From WTFY01 sp011523795 (GTDB lineage Bacteria > Pseudomonadota > Gammaproteobacteria > UBA4575): a stretch of 64,000 nucleotides of DNA. This document shows, piece after piece, positions 28,214 through 37,365 of this stretch (within the stretch, counting starts at the first letter, position 1; each line of letters opens with the position of its first letter). Location of the stretch: contig OZ242278.1 of NCBI GenBank assembly GCA_965207475.1, forward strand, positions 1,054,001-1,118,000. The letters run 5' to 3'. The notes beneath the pieces are model-generated. The model had not been told where the DNA came from. It saw nothing but the letters and a program-made list of their open reading frames with translations, and made no database searches. The position numbers were made by a program, and so were the translations under genes.

Positions 28214-29155
28214 ATGAGACATTTTTTGGACATTGGCAAACTCAACCAGGCAGAACTCACCCATATCCTCGACACCGCCAAATCGTTCACCAGCGTGGAT
28301 GGCCAGACTGTAAAGAAAGTGCCGCTGTTGCGTGGCAAGACGATCGTAAACCTTTTTTTTGAACCCAGCACACGAACCCGGACGACTTTTGAACTGGCAG
28401 CCAAGCGCCTTTCAGCCGACGTCCTGAACATCAGCATCGCAACTTCTGCAACCGTCAAGGGTGAAAGTTTACTGGATACCCTGTTCAGCCTTGAAGCCAT
28501 GAATACGGACATTTTCATTGTCAGGCACCCTGAAAGTGGAGCCGCGGATTTCATTGCAAAGCATGTTGCGCCCCACGTCAGTATCATCAATGCAGGGGAC
28601 GGCCGGCATGCCCATCCAACCCAGGCCCTGCTGGATGCCTTCACGATCCGGGAGCATCTGCAGGAATTTTCGAGACTGCGCGTGGCCATCGTTGGGGATA
28701 TCCTGCATTCACGCGTAGCACGGTCCCAGATCAAGGCACTGAACATCCTAGGTACCCGGGAAATCCGCGTGATTGCTCCGCGCACCCTGTTGCCTGCAAA
28801 CATTGAGCAATTGGGTGTACAGGTTTTCCAGAACTGCAGGCAGGGGCTTCGTGATGTGGATGTGATTATCATGTTGCGGTTGCAAAGGGAACGTATGCAG
28901 GGGGCCTTTATCCCGAGTGAACATGAATATTTTCAGCTCTACGGGCTGACGCCGGAGCGCTTGGCTCTTGCGAGCCCGAAAGCGATTGTCATGCATCCCG
29001 GCCCCATTAACCGCGGTGTGGAGATCAGCTCTGAAGTTGCTGACGGCCCCCAGTCAGTGATCCTTCAGCAGGTCAAATACGGGATTGCCGTACGCATGGC
29101 AATCCTGTCAATTGCCATCAGCACAAGTGACCGCAAAGTCAGCCATGAAACTTGA
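28214..29155 (+). CDS. pyrB: Aspartate carbamoyltransferase catalytic subunit PyrB
   Basis: 313 residues. Condenses carbamoyl phosphate and aspartate. FFEPSTRTRTTFELAAKRL is the carbamoyl-phosphate loop, HPTQALLDAFTI and MHPGPINRGVEI the remaining active-site segments. No pyrI regulatory gene is near; instead a catalytically dead dihydroorotase-like gene overlaps its 3' end, matching the Pseudomonas-type ATCase in which PyrB pairs with PyrC'. Confidence 0.96.
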   Translation: MRHFLDIGKLNQAELTHILDTAKSFTSVDGQTVKKVPLLRGKTIVNLFFEPSTRTRTTFELAAKRLSADVLNISIATSATVKGESLLDTLFSLEAMNTDIFIVRHPESGAADFIAKHVAPHVSIINAGDGRHAHPTQALLDAFTIREHLQEFSRLRVAIVGDILHSRVARSQIKALNILGTREIRVIAPRTLLPANIEQLGVQVFQNCRQGLRDVDVIIMLRLQRERMQGAFIPSEHEYFQLYGLTPERLALASPKAIVMHPGPINRGVEISSEVADGPQSVILQQVKYGIAVRMAILSIAISTSDRKVSHET

Positions 29156-30428
29156 AATTCTGAACGGTCATCTTGTCGACCCTGCGAATGATATCGACCA
29201 GATTGCGGATGTCTTCATCGCAGACGGAAAGGTAGTTGCAATCAGCAAGCCGCCCGCGGCCTGGCAAGCCGACCTGACCATCAACGCATCAGGCAGACTG
29301 GTTCTGCCGGGACTGGTTGAACTGTCTGCGAGCCTGCGTCAGCCTGGACAGGAACACAAGGCCACCATACGAACCGAAACAAAAGCAGCGGCGGCATCCG
29401 GTGTCACGAGTCTCGCCTGCCTCCCCACTACGAACCCCGTCGTGGACTCCCCTGCACAGGTTGAACTGATTCAGCAGCTTTCACAGGACAGTGGGCACTG
29501 CAACGTGCACGTGATCGGAGCATTAACGAAAGGTCTGAAAGGTGAAAGTCTGAGTGAAATGGCCGCTTTGAAAGCAGCCGGGTGTGTTGGAGTCACCAAT
29601 GTTCTGCACCCCCTCAAAAGCTCCCTCGTACTGCGCCGTGCGCTGGAATACGCATCCAGCCAGGCCCTGACAGTGTTCACCTACCCACTGGATCACGATC
29701 TTGCCAATCTTGGCTGCGTACATGAGGGACTGACCAGCCTGAGACTGGGGCTTCCAGGCATCCCGGCAGCGGCAGAGACCGCTGCCCTGGCGTTTCATCT
29801 TGCCTTGATCGAGGAACTGAATGTGCGAACACACTTCTGTCGCATATCGACACTGCGTGCAGTCAACATGATCGCCCGGGCCCGGCAGGACAGGCTCCCT
29901 ATCACTGCGGACACCAGCATTCTGCACCTGCACCTGACCGATCAGGATATCCGGGATTTCGACGGACTTTGCCATAACCTGCCTCCCTATCGCACGAAGG
30001 CTGATCGCGAAGGCTTGCGCATTGGGGTATGCGAAGGCACACTGTCAGCGATCTGTGCCGACCACCAACCTCACGAAATCGAAGCCAAGCTTGCTCCCTT
30101 TCAATCTACTGCACCGGGGTGCTCTACCCTGGAAACCTTGCTGCCCAAGACCCTGCAACTGGTACATGAGAATATCCTCAGTCTGACAGAAGCTGTCCGG
30201 CGCATTACTCAGCAACCCGCAGAAATCCTTGGAATTTCTGCAGGGAAGCTGTCCGTGGGAGGACATGCCGATGCCTGTGTTGTGGATCCCGAACAGACTT
30301 GGATCCTGAGCCATTACAACCTGCTTAGCCGTGGCAAAAACACGCCCTTGCTGGATCACCGACTCAAAGGCAGGGTCACGCATACAATCCTGGGGGGCAA
30401 TCTAGTGTTCCAGCTCGAAACCGATTGA
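29145..30428 (+). CDS. pyrX: Inactive dihydroorotase homologue PyrC' (ATCase partner)
   Basis: 427 residues from the ATG at 29145, overlapping pyrB by 11 bases. Overall sequence follows the type I dihydroorotase fold, but the metal site is lost. In active enzymes the segment after LPG reads D-x-H-x-H-x-R; here PGLVELSASLRQPG puts Ser at both His positions (61 and 63). The HICH-type motif reads THFCRIST, and no carboxylated Lys is obvious, although a late DHQPHE resembles the catalytic DHAPH. This is the pattern of PyrC'/PyrX, which in Pseudomonas is needed to assemble PyrB into dodecameric ATCase. A working dihydroorotase must be encoded elsewhere. Confidence 0.87.
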   Translation: MKLEILNGHLVDPANDIDQIADVFIADGKVVAISKPPAAWQADLTINASGRLVLPGLVELSASLRQPGQEHKATIRTETKAAAASGVTSLACLPTTNPVVDSPAQVELIQQLSQDSGHCNVHVIGALTKGLKGESLSEMAALKAAGCVGVTNVLHPLKSSLVLRRALEYASSQALTVFTYPLDHDLANLGCVHEGLTSLRLGLPGIPAAAETAALAFHLALIEELNVRTHFCRISTLRAVNMIARARQDRLPITADTSILHLHLTDQDIRDFDGLCHNLPPYRTKADREGLRIGVCEGTLSAICADHQPHEIEAKLAPFQSTAPGCSTLETLLPKTLQLVHENILSLTEAVRRITQQPAEILGISAGKLSVGGHADACVVDPEQTWILSHYNLLSRGKNTPLLDHRLKGRVTHTILGGNLVFQLETD

Positions 30429-30455
30429 ACGATCAATTCCAGTCACCATGCAGGC

Positions 30456-31325
30456 GTGAAAACTCGGCGACACCCCATCTTTGAGGAACGTGCCGGCGTG
30501 GCCCACCACGAAACGCTGGCTGCACAGCAGTTCATCATCACGCTGGAAGCACCTGGCTGCGCGCAGCATGCCGCACCCGGCAACTTCGTACACCTGCAAT
30601 GCGACTCCCAACATGCCATGCGACGGCCTTTTTCCATCATGCGCAGCAATGCTGACACAGGCTGCATCCAGGTCCTGTTCAAGACCGTGGGGGTAGGAAG
30701 CTCCGAACTGGCCCTGCGCAAACCTGGAGACAGGCTGCAATGCCTAGGACCCGTCGGGAACAGCTTTAGCCTGCATGACAATACAACTCATCCGTTACTG
30801 CTTGGCGGCGGTGTGGGCATCCCTCCCATGATTTTCATGGCGGAGACCCTGAAGGAGAAATCAGGACTTCAACCTCTGGTGATCATGGGCTCGGAAATTC
30901 CTTTCCCATTTCCCACCCGTCCATCCAAGATCCTGGTGCCGGACATGCCGAAGGGCGTCATCGCGGCAATGCCCCTGCTGGATGACTGGGGCATTGCCTC
31001 ACGCCTGACAAGCCTGCAGGGCTATCCGGGCTGCTACACCGGCTTCGTACACGAACTGGCTGAACTCTGGTTCCAGAGGCTGGATCATTCTACCAGGCGG
31101 GGCGTACAGGTATTTGCCTGCGGACCTGTGCGGATGCTCGAAGCCGTCGCAGCCTTCTGCAGACAATATGGACTACCCTGCCAGGTTTGCCTGGAAGAGT
31201 TCATGGCATGTGCAGTCGGCGGCTGTGCAGGCTGTGTCGTGCCGTACAGGGAAAACGGCCGTATCGTGGCGATGAAGCGGGTATGCGTGGACGGCCCCGT
31301 GTTCGATGCAACCAATATATTCTGA
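30456..31325 (+). CDS. pyrK: Dihydroorotate dehydrogenase electron-transfer subunit PyrK-like
   Basis: 289 residues from a GTG at 30456. A ferredoxin-reductase-type FAD domain (RRPFSIM), an NAD-binding region (LLGGGVGIPPMIFMAETL, VFACGPVRML) and a C-terminal Cys cluster CQVCLEEFMACAVGGCAGC for a [2Fe-2S] centre give the PyrK architecture. In firmicutes PyrK passes electrons from PyrD-1B to NAD. Most gammaproteobacteria use a quinone-linked PyrD, so a PyrK here is unusual; no pyrD is adjacent. It might serve another flavoprotein. Confidence 0.85.
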   Translation: MKTRRHPIFEERAGVAHHETLAAQQFIITLEAPGCAQHAAPGNFVHLQCDSQHAMRRPFSIMRSNADTGCIQVLFKTVGVGSSELALRKPGDRLQCLGPVGNSFSLHDNTTHPLLLGGGVGIPPMIFMAETLKEKSGLQPLVIMGSEIPFPFPTRPSKILVPDMPKGVIAAMPLLDDWGIASRLTSLQGYPGCYTGFVHELAELWFQRLDHSTRRGVQVFACGPVRMLEAVAAFCRQYGLPCQVCLEEFMACAVGGCAGCVVPYRENGRIVAMKRVCVDGPVFDATNIF

Positions 31326-31454
31326 CTGAATGGAATGCTCTTGTGCTACCAGGCTGGCCAGTATGTACATGGAGATGCCGGAACCATCACGCGTGAACCG
31401 CCACGACGTACTGCAATGCTTAATCATGCCTCACAGCCAAGGGGCTCGGTGTTC

Positions 31455-32147
31455 ATGAATTCTCAGATCAGCTCACGCCTTGAGAAGGTCAGAACAATGA
31501 TCCGTGAACTTGAAACCAGATATCAGCGTGTCCCTGGCAGCGTACGCCTGCTGGCAGTTAGCAAGCAGAAACTGGTGGACGAGATCATGCTCGCCGCACG
31601 AACAGGCCAGTGTGATTTCGGTGAAAACTACCTGCAGGAAGCACTGGGAAAAATCAACCTGCTCGAAGATAGAAACCTGTGCTGGCACTTCATCGGACCT
31701 GTCCAGAAAAACAAGACCCGTCAGATAGCTGCGAATTTCAGCTGGGTACACAGTATCGAGCGGCTGATTGTTGCCGAACGCCTGAATGCCCAGCGTCCGG
31801 CTCACCTGCCCCCGATTCAGGCCTGCATCCAAGTAAACCTTGATCATGAGGACTCAAAATCCGGGATGCGCATTGAACAGGTGCAAGGGCTGGCGGGCAC
31901 CCTGCAGAATCTCCCCAATCTGAAATTGCGTGGGCTGATGACGATACCTGGGCCTAGTAATGATACTATTCAGCAACGCCGACGCTTTGCACAACTAAGG
32001 AACCTGCTGGAAAAACTCAACCAGTCAGGATTCAGGATGGACACTTTATCTATGGGAATGAGCGGCGACCTGGAGGCTGCAATCGCCGAAGGCGCGACTA
32101 TTGTCCGCGTCGGCACTGCAATTTTTGGTGCACGGAAATCCAAGTAA
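31455..32147 (+). CDS. yggS: PLP homeostasis protein YggS/PROSC
   Basis: 230 residues from the ATG at 31455, preceded by AAGGGG; the frame is open further upstream without signals. LLAVSKQKLVDEIM holds the PLP lysine, then DFGENYLQEALGKI, WHFIGPVQKNKTR and GLMTIPG, with the phosphate-binding LSMGMSGDLEAAI. It binds pyridoxal phosphate without known enzymatic activity. It abuts proC directly (TAAATG), the common yggS-proC-yggT order. Confidence 0.94.
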   Translation: MNSQISSRLEKVRTMIRELETRYQRVPGSVRLLAVSKQKLVDEIMLAARTGQCDFGENYLQEALGKINLLEDRNLCWHFIGPVQKNKTRQIAANFSWVHSIERLIVAERLNAQRPAHLPPIQACIQVNLDHEDSKSGMRIEQVQGLAGTLQNLPNLKLRGLMTIPGPSNDTIQQRRRFAQLRNLLEKLNQSGFRMDTLSMGMSGDLEAAIAEGATIVRVGTAIFGARKSK

Positions 32148-33023
32148 ATGAATGAACATAAAGAGAACACGAATATAGTTTTTTTTGGTGGTGGCAACAT
32201 GGGCCGGGCACTGGTTGGAGGGCTGCTGGAAGGAGGATGGGCATCTGGGCAAATCACAGTGATCGACACTGATCCCTCCGTGTGTGAAAAACTGAGAAAA
32301 CTATTCCCTCTGTGCCAGATCTGCCCGCAATCAAGGCCAAATCCGAGTTCCGTGCAAGTCATCATGCTGGCAGTGAAACCGCAAGTAGTGTGTCTTGCAT
32401 GCAGGGATATCGCCACTTACTGCAAATCGGAAAGACCACTTGTCATTTCCATCGCAGCGGGCACGAAGATCCAGGATATTCAGGCCTGTCTCGGAGACCC
32501 TTTTCCCGTCGTGCGCTGTATGCCAAACACACCTGCCCTGGTACGCGCAGGCACCATCGGCCTGTTCGCTGGCCAGGATGTATCCGCTGCACAGCGTGAC
32601 TTGGCACAAGCTATTCTAGCCAGCGTTGGATCGACCCTGTGGCTACAACAGGAATCGATGCTGGATGCCGTAACTGCCGTGTCCGGCAGCGGCCCAGCCT
32701 ATTTTTTCTACTTGATGGAAGCCATGCTGGAAGCGGCCCAGTCACTGGGGCTCAGCGCTGACCAGGCGTATCAGCTGACCACGCACACGGCGACCGGTGC
32801 AGCCAAGCTGATCAAACACAGCAACCAGAATCCTGGCGAACTTCGCCGGGCTGTCACCTCAAAAGGAGGCACGACCGAGGCTGCATTGGACGTCCTAGAA
32901 CAGGGTGGGGTCAAAAAAACCATTTTCGCCGCCATCACACGAGCCGAACAGAAAGCCAGACAGCTTTCCGAGACCACCCCCATCATGTCTCCAGACTCCA
33001 CCGTCTCCGACCAAGGCAAGTAA
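32148..33023 (+). CDS. proC: Pyrroline-5-carboxylate reductase ProC
   Basis: 291 residues. Last step of proline synthesis, NAD(P)H dependent. IVFFGGGNMGRALVGGLL is the Rossmann start, VVRCMPNTPALV and VSGSGPAYFFYLMEAM follow, and LRRAVTSKGGTTEAAL is the diagnostic C-terminal signature. It begins immediately after the yggS stop; yggT starts 3 bases after its own stop, indicating one transcript. Confidence 0.96.
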   Translation: MNEHKENTNIVFFGGGNMGRALVGGLLEGGWASGQITVIDTDPSVCEKLRKLFPLCQICPQSRPNPSSVQVIMLAVKPQVVCLACRDIATYCKSERPLVISIAAGTKIQDIQACLGDPFPVVRCMPNTPALVRAGTIGLFAGQDVSAAQRDLAQAILASVGSTLWLQQESMLDAVTAVSGSGPAYFFYLMEAMLEAAQSLGLSADQAYQLTTHTATGAAKLIKHSNQNPGELRRAVTSKGGTTEAALDVLEQGGVKKTIFAAITRAEQKARQLSETTPIMSPDSTVSDQGK

Positions 33024-33026
33024 GTC

Positions 33027-33578
33027 ATGACTGCTTTGCTCAGTATTGCTGATTTCCTGATCCATATCCTGTTTACCCTGTACATTTACGCTCTATTGAT
33101 TCGTATGCTGCTGGGATTGACCCATGCGAATTACTACAACCCTTTTTCCCAGTCCATCCTGGCCATCACAGACCCGGCCCTGCGGCCTTTGCACAAATGG
33201 ATTCCAAATTTCAGACGCCTGGATACCTCTGCCCTGATTCTGATGATAGCTGTCAAGTTTGCAGAACTGGTACTGCGCGGCTATTTCGCTGGAAAAGCCC
33301 TCGAAACCGGACCGTTAATTTTCTCAGCGATATTCGGTGTCATCGACCTGGCACTGAATCTCTACATCTTCGCGATTATCGTGCTGGTCGTGATTAGCTG
33401 GCTTGCGCCACATGTCCGCGTACATAACAACCCGTTTGTCTCAGTTCTGCAGTCAATCACCGAACCTGTCCTGCGTCCTGCAAGGAGACTGATCCCCAGG
33501 CTAGGGGTATTTGATTTCTCCACGACAGTTGTGCTGCTTGCCCTATTCTGCGTGAAAATCTTCCTGCATTCACCGTGA
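33027..33578 (+). CDS. yggT: YggT family integral membrane protein
   Basis: 183 residues with about four membrane helices arranged as two repeats. Each half has a conserved pattern: NPFSQSILAITDPALRPLHKWIP in the first and NPFVSVLQSITEPVLRPARRLIP in the second, a clear internal duplication typical of the family. Role unsettled; homologues have been linked to osmotic tolerance or to division-associated membrane organisation. Coupled to proC. Confidence 0.93.
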   Translation: MTALLSIADFLIHILFTLYIYALLIRMLLGLTHANYYNPFSQSILAITDPALRPLHKWIPNFRRLDTSALILMIAVKFAELVLRGYFAGKALETGPLIFSAIFGVIDLALNLYIFAIIVLVVISWLAPHVRVHNNPFVSVLQSITEPVLRPARRLIPRLGVFDFSTTVVLLALFCVKIFLHSP

Positions 33579-33661
33579 CCCGAGTCTCGCTGCCAGCCAG
33601 AAGTTTGTGTGCCACACGTGCTCTCATTACACTTGTCATCTAAACAACCCATGCCAACAAG

Positions 33662-34798
33662 GTGCCTGACTCTATTCCTGTAAATTCTGTGGGTCTCGTC
33701 GAGACTCGATACATGACCATCAAACGGTCTCTTGAACTGGACTGCGGCAGGTCACTCCCTGAATTCACGCTGGCTTATGAAACCTACGGAAAGCTGAATG
33801 CATCGCGCAGCAACGCCTTGCTGGTCTGCCATGCACTTTCTGGAGATCAGCATGCTGCCGGTTATCACAGCAAACAAGACCGCAAACCAGGCTGGTGGGA
33901 CAATTGCATTGGCCCTGGGAAGCCTTTTGATACCAATCGTTTTTTTGTCGTCTCCCCTAACAACCTGGGTGGCTGCAAAGGCAGCAGTGGCCCGATGAGC
34001 AGGAACCCAGAAACGGAAAAACCTTACGGGCCAGACTTTCCATTGGTTACTGTGCATGACTGGGTAATGAGCCAGAGCTATCTGGCAAACGAGCTTGGCA
34101 TAGAACAGTGGGCTGCGGTGATCGGAGGAAGCCTGGGTGGCATGCAAGTCATGCAGTGGGCCATCGACTTTCCAGACAGGTTACGCCATGCAATCATAAT
34201 CGCTGCGGCACCCAAGCTCACGGCTCAAAACATCGCGTTCAATGAAGTCGCACGACAGGCCATATTTTCCGATCCCGATTTCCATCAGGGGCATTACTAT
34301 GAGCACAACACGACACCACGCCGGGGACTCATGCTGGCACGCATGCTAGGGCACATTACCTATCTTTCAGATCATGCCATGCGGGAAAAATTCGGGCGCG
34401 ACCTGCGCAAGGGAAAGCTCAATTTTGGCTTTGACGTGGAATTTCAGGTCGAGAGCTACCTTCGCTACCAGGGAAAGTCCTTTGTAGACCGGTTCGACGC
34501 GAATACCTACCTGATCATGACCAAGGCGCTGGATTATTTCGACCCTGCCCTCAACTCAGGAGATGATCTGTCTCTGGCATTCTGTGATACCTGCGCAGAC
34601 TTCCTGGTAGTGTCCTTCACTGGTGACTGGAGGTTTTCATCTGCCCGTTCAAGGGAGATAGTACGGGCACTGATTGCCGCCAAGAAGAAAGTCAGCTATG
34701 TGGAGATTGAAGCCGAACTTGGACACGATGCGTTTCTGACCCCCATTCCGGAATACCATGACACCCTGCGCTGCTACATGAATACTCTGCAGACATGA
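33662..34798 (+). CDS. metX: Homoserine O-acyltransferase MetX
   Basis: 378 residues from a GTG at 33662. Alpha/beta hydrolase fold that acylates homoserine at the start of methionine synthesis. The nucleophile Ser is in GGSLGGMQVMQW, the Asp in SFTGDWRFS and the His in ELGHDAF. Proteobacterial MetX enzymes linked to metW are often succinyltransferases, so acetyl versus succinyl specificity is open. It overlaps metW by 4 bases. Together with metK and ahcY upstream, the array covers much of methionine/SAM metabolism. Confidence 0.95.
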   Translation: MPDSIPVNSVGLVETRYMTIKRSLELDCGRSLPEFTLAYETYGKLNASRSNALLVCHALSGDQHAAGYHSKQDRKPGWWDNCIGPGKPFDTNRFFVVSPNNLGGCKGSSGPMSRNPETEKPYGPDFPLVTVHDWVMSQSYLANELGIEQWAAVIGGSLGGMQVMQWAIDFPDRLRHAIIIAAAPKLTAQNIAFNEVARQAIFSDPDFHQGHYYEHNTTPRRGLMLARMLGHITYLSDHAMREKFGRDLRKGKLNFGFDVEFQVESYLRYQGKSFVDRFDANTYLIMTKALDYFDPALNSGDDLSLAFCDTCADFLVVSFTGDWRFSSARSREIVRALIAAKKKVSYVEIEAELGHDAFLTPIPEYHDTLRCYMNTLQT

Positions 34799-35409
34799 AC
34801 ACTGCATTGCGTCCTGACCTTGAGATCATATGCGAATGGATTCGCCCCGATGCTCACATCCTTGACTTGGGCTGCGGGGACGGCACTCTTCTCACACACC
34901 TGCGCCAGACTCGCAACGTGACTGGTTATGGCCTGGAAATTGACGCCAGTAATATCCAGCAGTGTATTGCCAAGGAGATACCGGTCATTCAGACCAACCT
35001 GGACAAGGGAATTACCGAATTTTTTGATGAGAATTCCTTTGACTATGTCGTCATGACCCATACTTTGCAGGCAATCCAGCACCCTGGAAAGCTCCTGGAC
35101 GAGATGCTGCGCATAGGCCGGGAGGGGATTGTCACCTTCCCAAACTTCGCTTACTGGAAAAACCGCCTACAACTGGGATTTGGCGGATACATGCCTGTCA
35201 CCAAAGCACTCCCTCATGAGTGGCACGATACCCCCAACATCCATCTATGCTCTATCCGGGATTTCGAGGATCTTTGCCGGGAACGAGGGATCAGGGTCCT
35301 GCAACGCGCAGCCGTAAGCCATGCTTTCCGACCCGGCAGGGAAACCCGCTTGTGCCCCAACCTGCTGGGTGAAAGTGCCATTTACCGGTTCAGCAAATCG
35401 AATTCATAG
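34795..35409 (+). CDS. metW: MetW, methionine biosynthesis partner protein
   Basis: 204 residues with a class I SAM-methyltransferase fold: ILDLGCGDGTLLTHL, then YGLEIDASNIQQC, and GREGIVTFPNFAYWKNRLQL, a MetW signature. MetW is found next to metX and is required with it for homoserine acylation in several proteobacteria. Overlap with metX (ATGA) suggests translational coupling. Confidence 0.95.
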   Translation: MNTALRPDLEIICEWIRPDAHILDLGCGDGTLLTHLRQTRNVTGYGLEIDASNIQQCIAKEIPVIQTNLDKGITEFFDENSFDYVVMTHTLQAIQHPGKLLDEMLRIGREGIVTFPNFAYWKNRLQLGFGGYMPVTKALPHEWHDTPNIHLCSIRDFEDLCRERGIRVLQRAAVSHAFRPGRETRLCPNLLGESAIYRFSKSNS

Positions 35410-35728
35410 GGCACCGTTCCACCCGAATGAAGCTGCAGCCCCCGACAGGACTAATCATTCCTTTGTTGCCGGCAGGTTTTTGTTTTGGTGATGGCGCCTC
35501 ACCTATGCCCGCTCATGTCCTTCCACACAGACTAGCAGGGTCAGGGCTCTCGTACAGAATTTGAAGATTCTGGAAGATGATATGCAGGAATATTTTTATT
35601 ACAATGCAGTCAAGTGAAAAACCGATTGTCCCTGCGCTACCATGATCATCACCGTTGTGTCTTTCTGTCGTACTGCGTGACACGGCGCGAGTGCTTGATC
35701 TTTTCACCATAACCTAGGAATTTACTAC
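35410..35728. other. Intergenic region upstream of the HU-like gene
   Basis: About 319 bases with no recognisable gene. It contains the promoter and leader of the HU-like gene. No clear terminator for metW was found. Confidence 0.45.
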
Positions 35729-36052
35729 ATGGCCACTCCCAGACCGGAAAAGAAACCCCCCACCAAAACAGACATCCTTAATCAAATTGCACACGACACT
35801 TCGCTTTCCCGCAAGCAGGTGACATCGGTGTTCGAATCACTGGAACGCATGATTGCAAAGGAATTAAGGCCACGCGGTGCAGGGTCCTTCAATTTTCCTG
35901 GCCTACTGAAAATCAAACTCGTTAAAAAACCTGCCAAGAAATCACGCAAGGGCATCAACCCCTTTACCGGTGAAGAAATGACGTTCAAGGCCAAGCCCGC
36001 CAACAAGTCAGTCAGGATCCTGCCACTTAAAAAACTCAAGGACATGATTTGA
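35729..36052 (+). CDS. HU/IHF-family DNA-binding protein
   Basis: 107 residues. KTDILNQIAHDTSLSRKQVTSVFESLERMI is the helical dimer body of the HU fold and GAGSFNFPGLLKIKLVKKPA...NPFTGEEMTFKAKPANKSVRI the beta-arm region ending in the usual ValArg-Ile-type C-terminus. It is longer and more lysine-rich than housekeeping HU, like the divergent histone-like group. It stands alone in its own transcript. Confidence 0.88.
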   Translation: MATPRPEKKPPTKTDILNQIAHDTSLSRKQVTSVFESLERMIAKELRPRGAGSFNFPGLLKIKLVKKPAKKSRKGINPFTGEEMTFKAKPANKSVRILPLKKLKDMI

Positions 36053-36089
36053 CCGTACGGGCATCCTGGTACCCGCAACTGCTCGTCTA

Positions 36090-36545
36090 CTAGCCCCGTC
36101 CTTCCAACACATCCAGCTTGGCCTGGATAAATGCACTATGCGGGAGGTGCAGCAAATCAGCGATCTTTCTGATCTGGTACTCCTCGTACTTATCCAGCCT
36201 GTGATCAGCATAAGCAGTCTTCCACAAATCCAGCAGAAGGTTCTTTTTTTCTTCCATCGTACATTCTTCATTGACAATTTTTACAAACGGATAGATCGAA
36301 ACATGGGTTTCCTGCTCAGAACGAGCAAGATCCACAAGGTTCTGCACTTCCTGTTCGGTAAAATGGAATCTGTCTGCAAGCGCACAGACGATAGTCTGAA
36401 GTTCTTCCTCTTGGATATCGAAGTCTGCCCGGCTTACTTCCAGCAAAAGGACCGCGATAGCCAGATGCATGATGTGGGCATCGTCCACCGCATCGCGCTG
36501 CGGGCGGATTTTCTTTTCGATAAAGGCTGCCACGGTTTCGAACAT
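36090..36545 (-). CDS. TerB-like protein
   Basis: 151 residues, all helical and acidic. The central block DAHIMHLAIAVLLLEVSRADFDIQEEELQTIV and the repeat-like LLDLWKTAYADHRLDKYEEYQIRKIADLLHLP match the TerB/DUF533 fold with its paired acidic motifs. TerB proteins bind metal ions and associate with membranes; here it is not in a tellurite cluster. It follows hspQ by 2 bases. Confidence 0.87.
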   Translation of the reverse strand: MFETVAAFIEKKIRPQRDAVDDAHIMHLAIAVLLLEVSRADFDIQEEELQTIVCALADRFHFTEQEVQNLVDLARSEQETHVSIYPFVKIVNEECTMEEKKNLLLDLWKTAYADHRLDKYEEYQIRKIADLLHLPHSAFIQAKLDVLEGRG

Positions 36546-36547
36546 TG

Positions 36548-36859
36548 TCAGTTGCTGTACCGGTAGTTTCGGTAGAGCCCTCCTTCAAAAGTATCGAAAT
36601 AGTTTTCCGTCAGCGGGTGGGTGATTGGTGTGGGCAAGTCATCCAGTTCCAGGTGCTGTTCGGCTACATAAGTCGTCATCAGCTGACCATCAACGAGCAC
36701 ATGGTACCAGGGCCGGTCCTTCGGAGGCCTGGATTTTGCTACTTCCTCATACCACTGATCCGTGCCGCTGTACTCAGCATCCACGTCATATATTACTCCA
36801 CGATAATTGAACTTCTTGTGTACTACGACCTGACCGATTGAAAACTGTGCCTGATTCAT
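36548..36859 (-). CDS. hspQ: Heat shock protein HspQ
   Basis: 103 residues from the ATG at 36859, which has AGGAG 8 bases upstream; an in-frame start 14 codons earlier does not. FSIGQVVVHKKFNYRGVIYDVD and PWYHVLVDG are the YccV/HspQ signatures. HspQ binds hemimethylated oriC DNA and adjusts Lon specificity in enterics. In an apparent operon with the TerB-like gene. Confidence 0.92.
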   Translation of the reverse strand: MNQAQFSIGQVVVHKKFNYRGVIYDVDAEYSGTDQWYEEVAKSRPPKDRPWYHVLVDGQLMTTYVAEQHLELDDLPTPITHPLTENYFDTFEGGLYRNYRYSN

Positions 36860-37060
36860 TCTGGTTCTCCTAGGCTCGAGCTTGCTGGCTATGTCTGTCA
36901 TTATACTACCTCAATTGCCGTGCCATGATGTATAACGCGGTATTCGACAATTTCCGCCCTGCTTGAGATGGTATGCGATTCAAAATCTGTTAGGCTATGC
37001 CTGAGCCGCCAACCAAAATGATGCCCAGCACGCCAGATTCCGTCAGAAGTCCATTTGAAA

Positions 37061-37345
37061 ATGACTAGCAGAAGCACCGAGCAGCGAATACTGGTAGTGA
37101 TGAGGAAACTGCTGGCACAGATAGTCCGGGACACCACGCCTGGTCCCGGTGAACGACACCCCTTGCGTGAGCAGACCATCAAGGATATTCGTGATTGCTT
37201 TAGCCTTATTGCGGCGCGGGAGCGCGAACTCATTGAAGAAATCGGAATAGAAAACAAGGACCGTCCCTACTTTACTGACGAACAGAAAACCTCAACCGTT
37301 CTCAAGTTCAAGCCCCCCCACAAGAAACCACCGGATGAAAACTGA
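37061..37345 (+). CDS. Conserved hypothetical small protein
   Basis: 94 residues from the ATG at 37061 (a TTG two codons earlier is possible). A helical N-terminal half (EQRILVVMRKLLAQIVRDTTP...IKDIRDCFSLIAARERELIEEIG) leads to a basic, proline-rich tail (KFKPPHKKPPDEN). No signal peptide or membrane segment. I do not recognise the family. It lies 20 bases before the YkgJ-like gene and is divergent from hspQ, suggesting a real gene rather than a chance frame. Confidence 0.68.
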   Translation: MTSRSTEQRILVVMRKLLAQIVRDTTPGPGERHPLREQTIKDIRDCFSLIAARERELIEEIGIENKDRPYFTDEQKTSTVLKFKPPHKKPPDEN

Positions 37346-37365
37346 GTCTGTTGCACAACCCTGTA

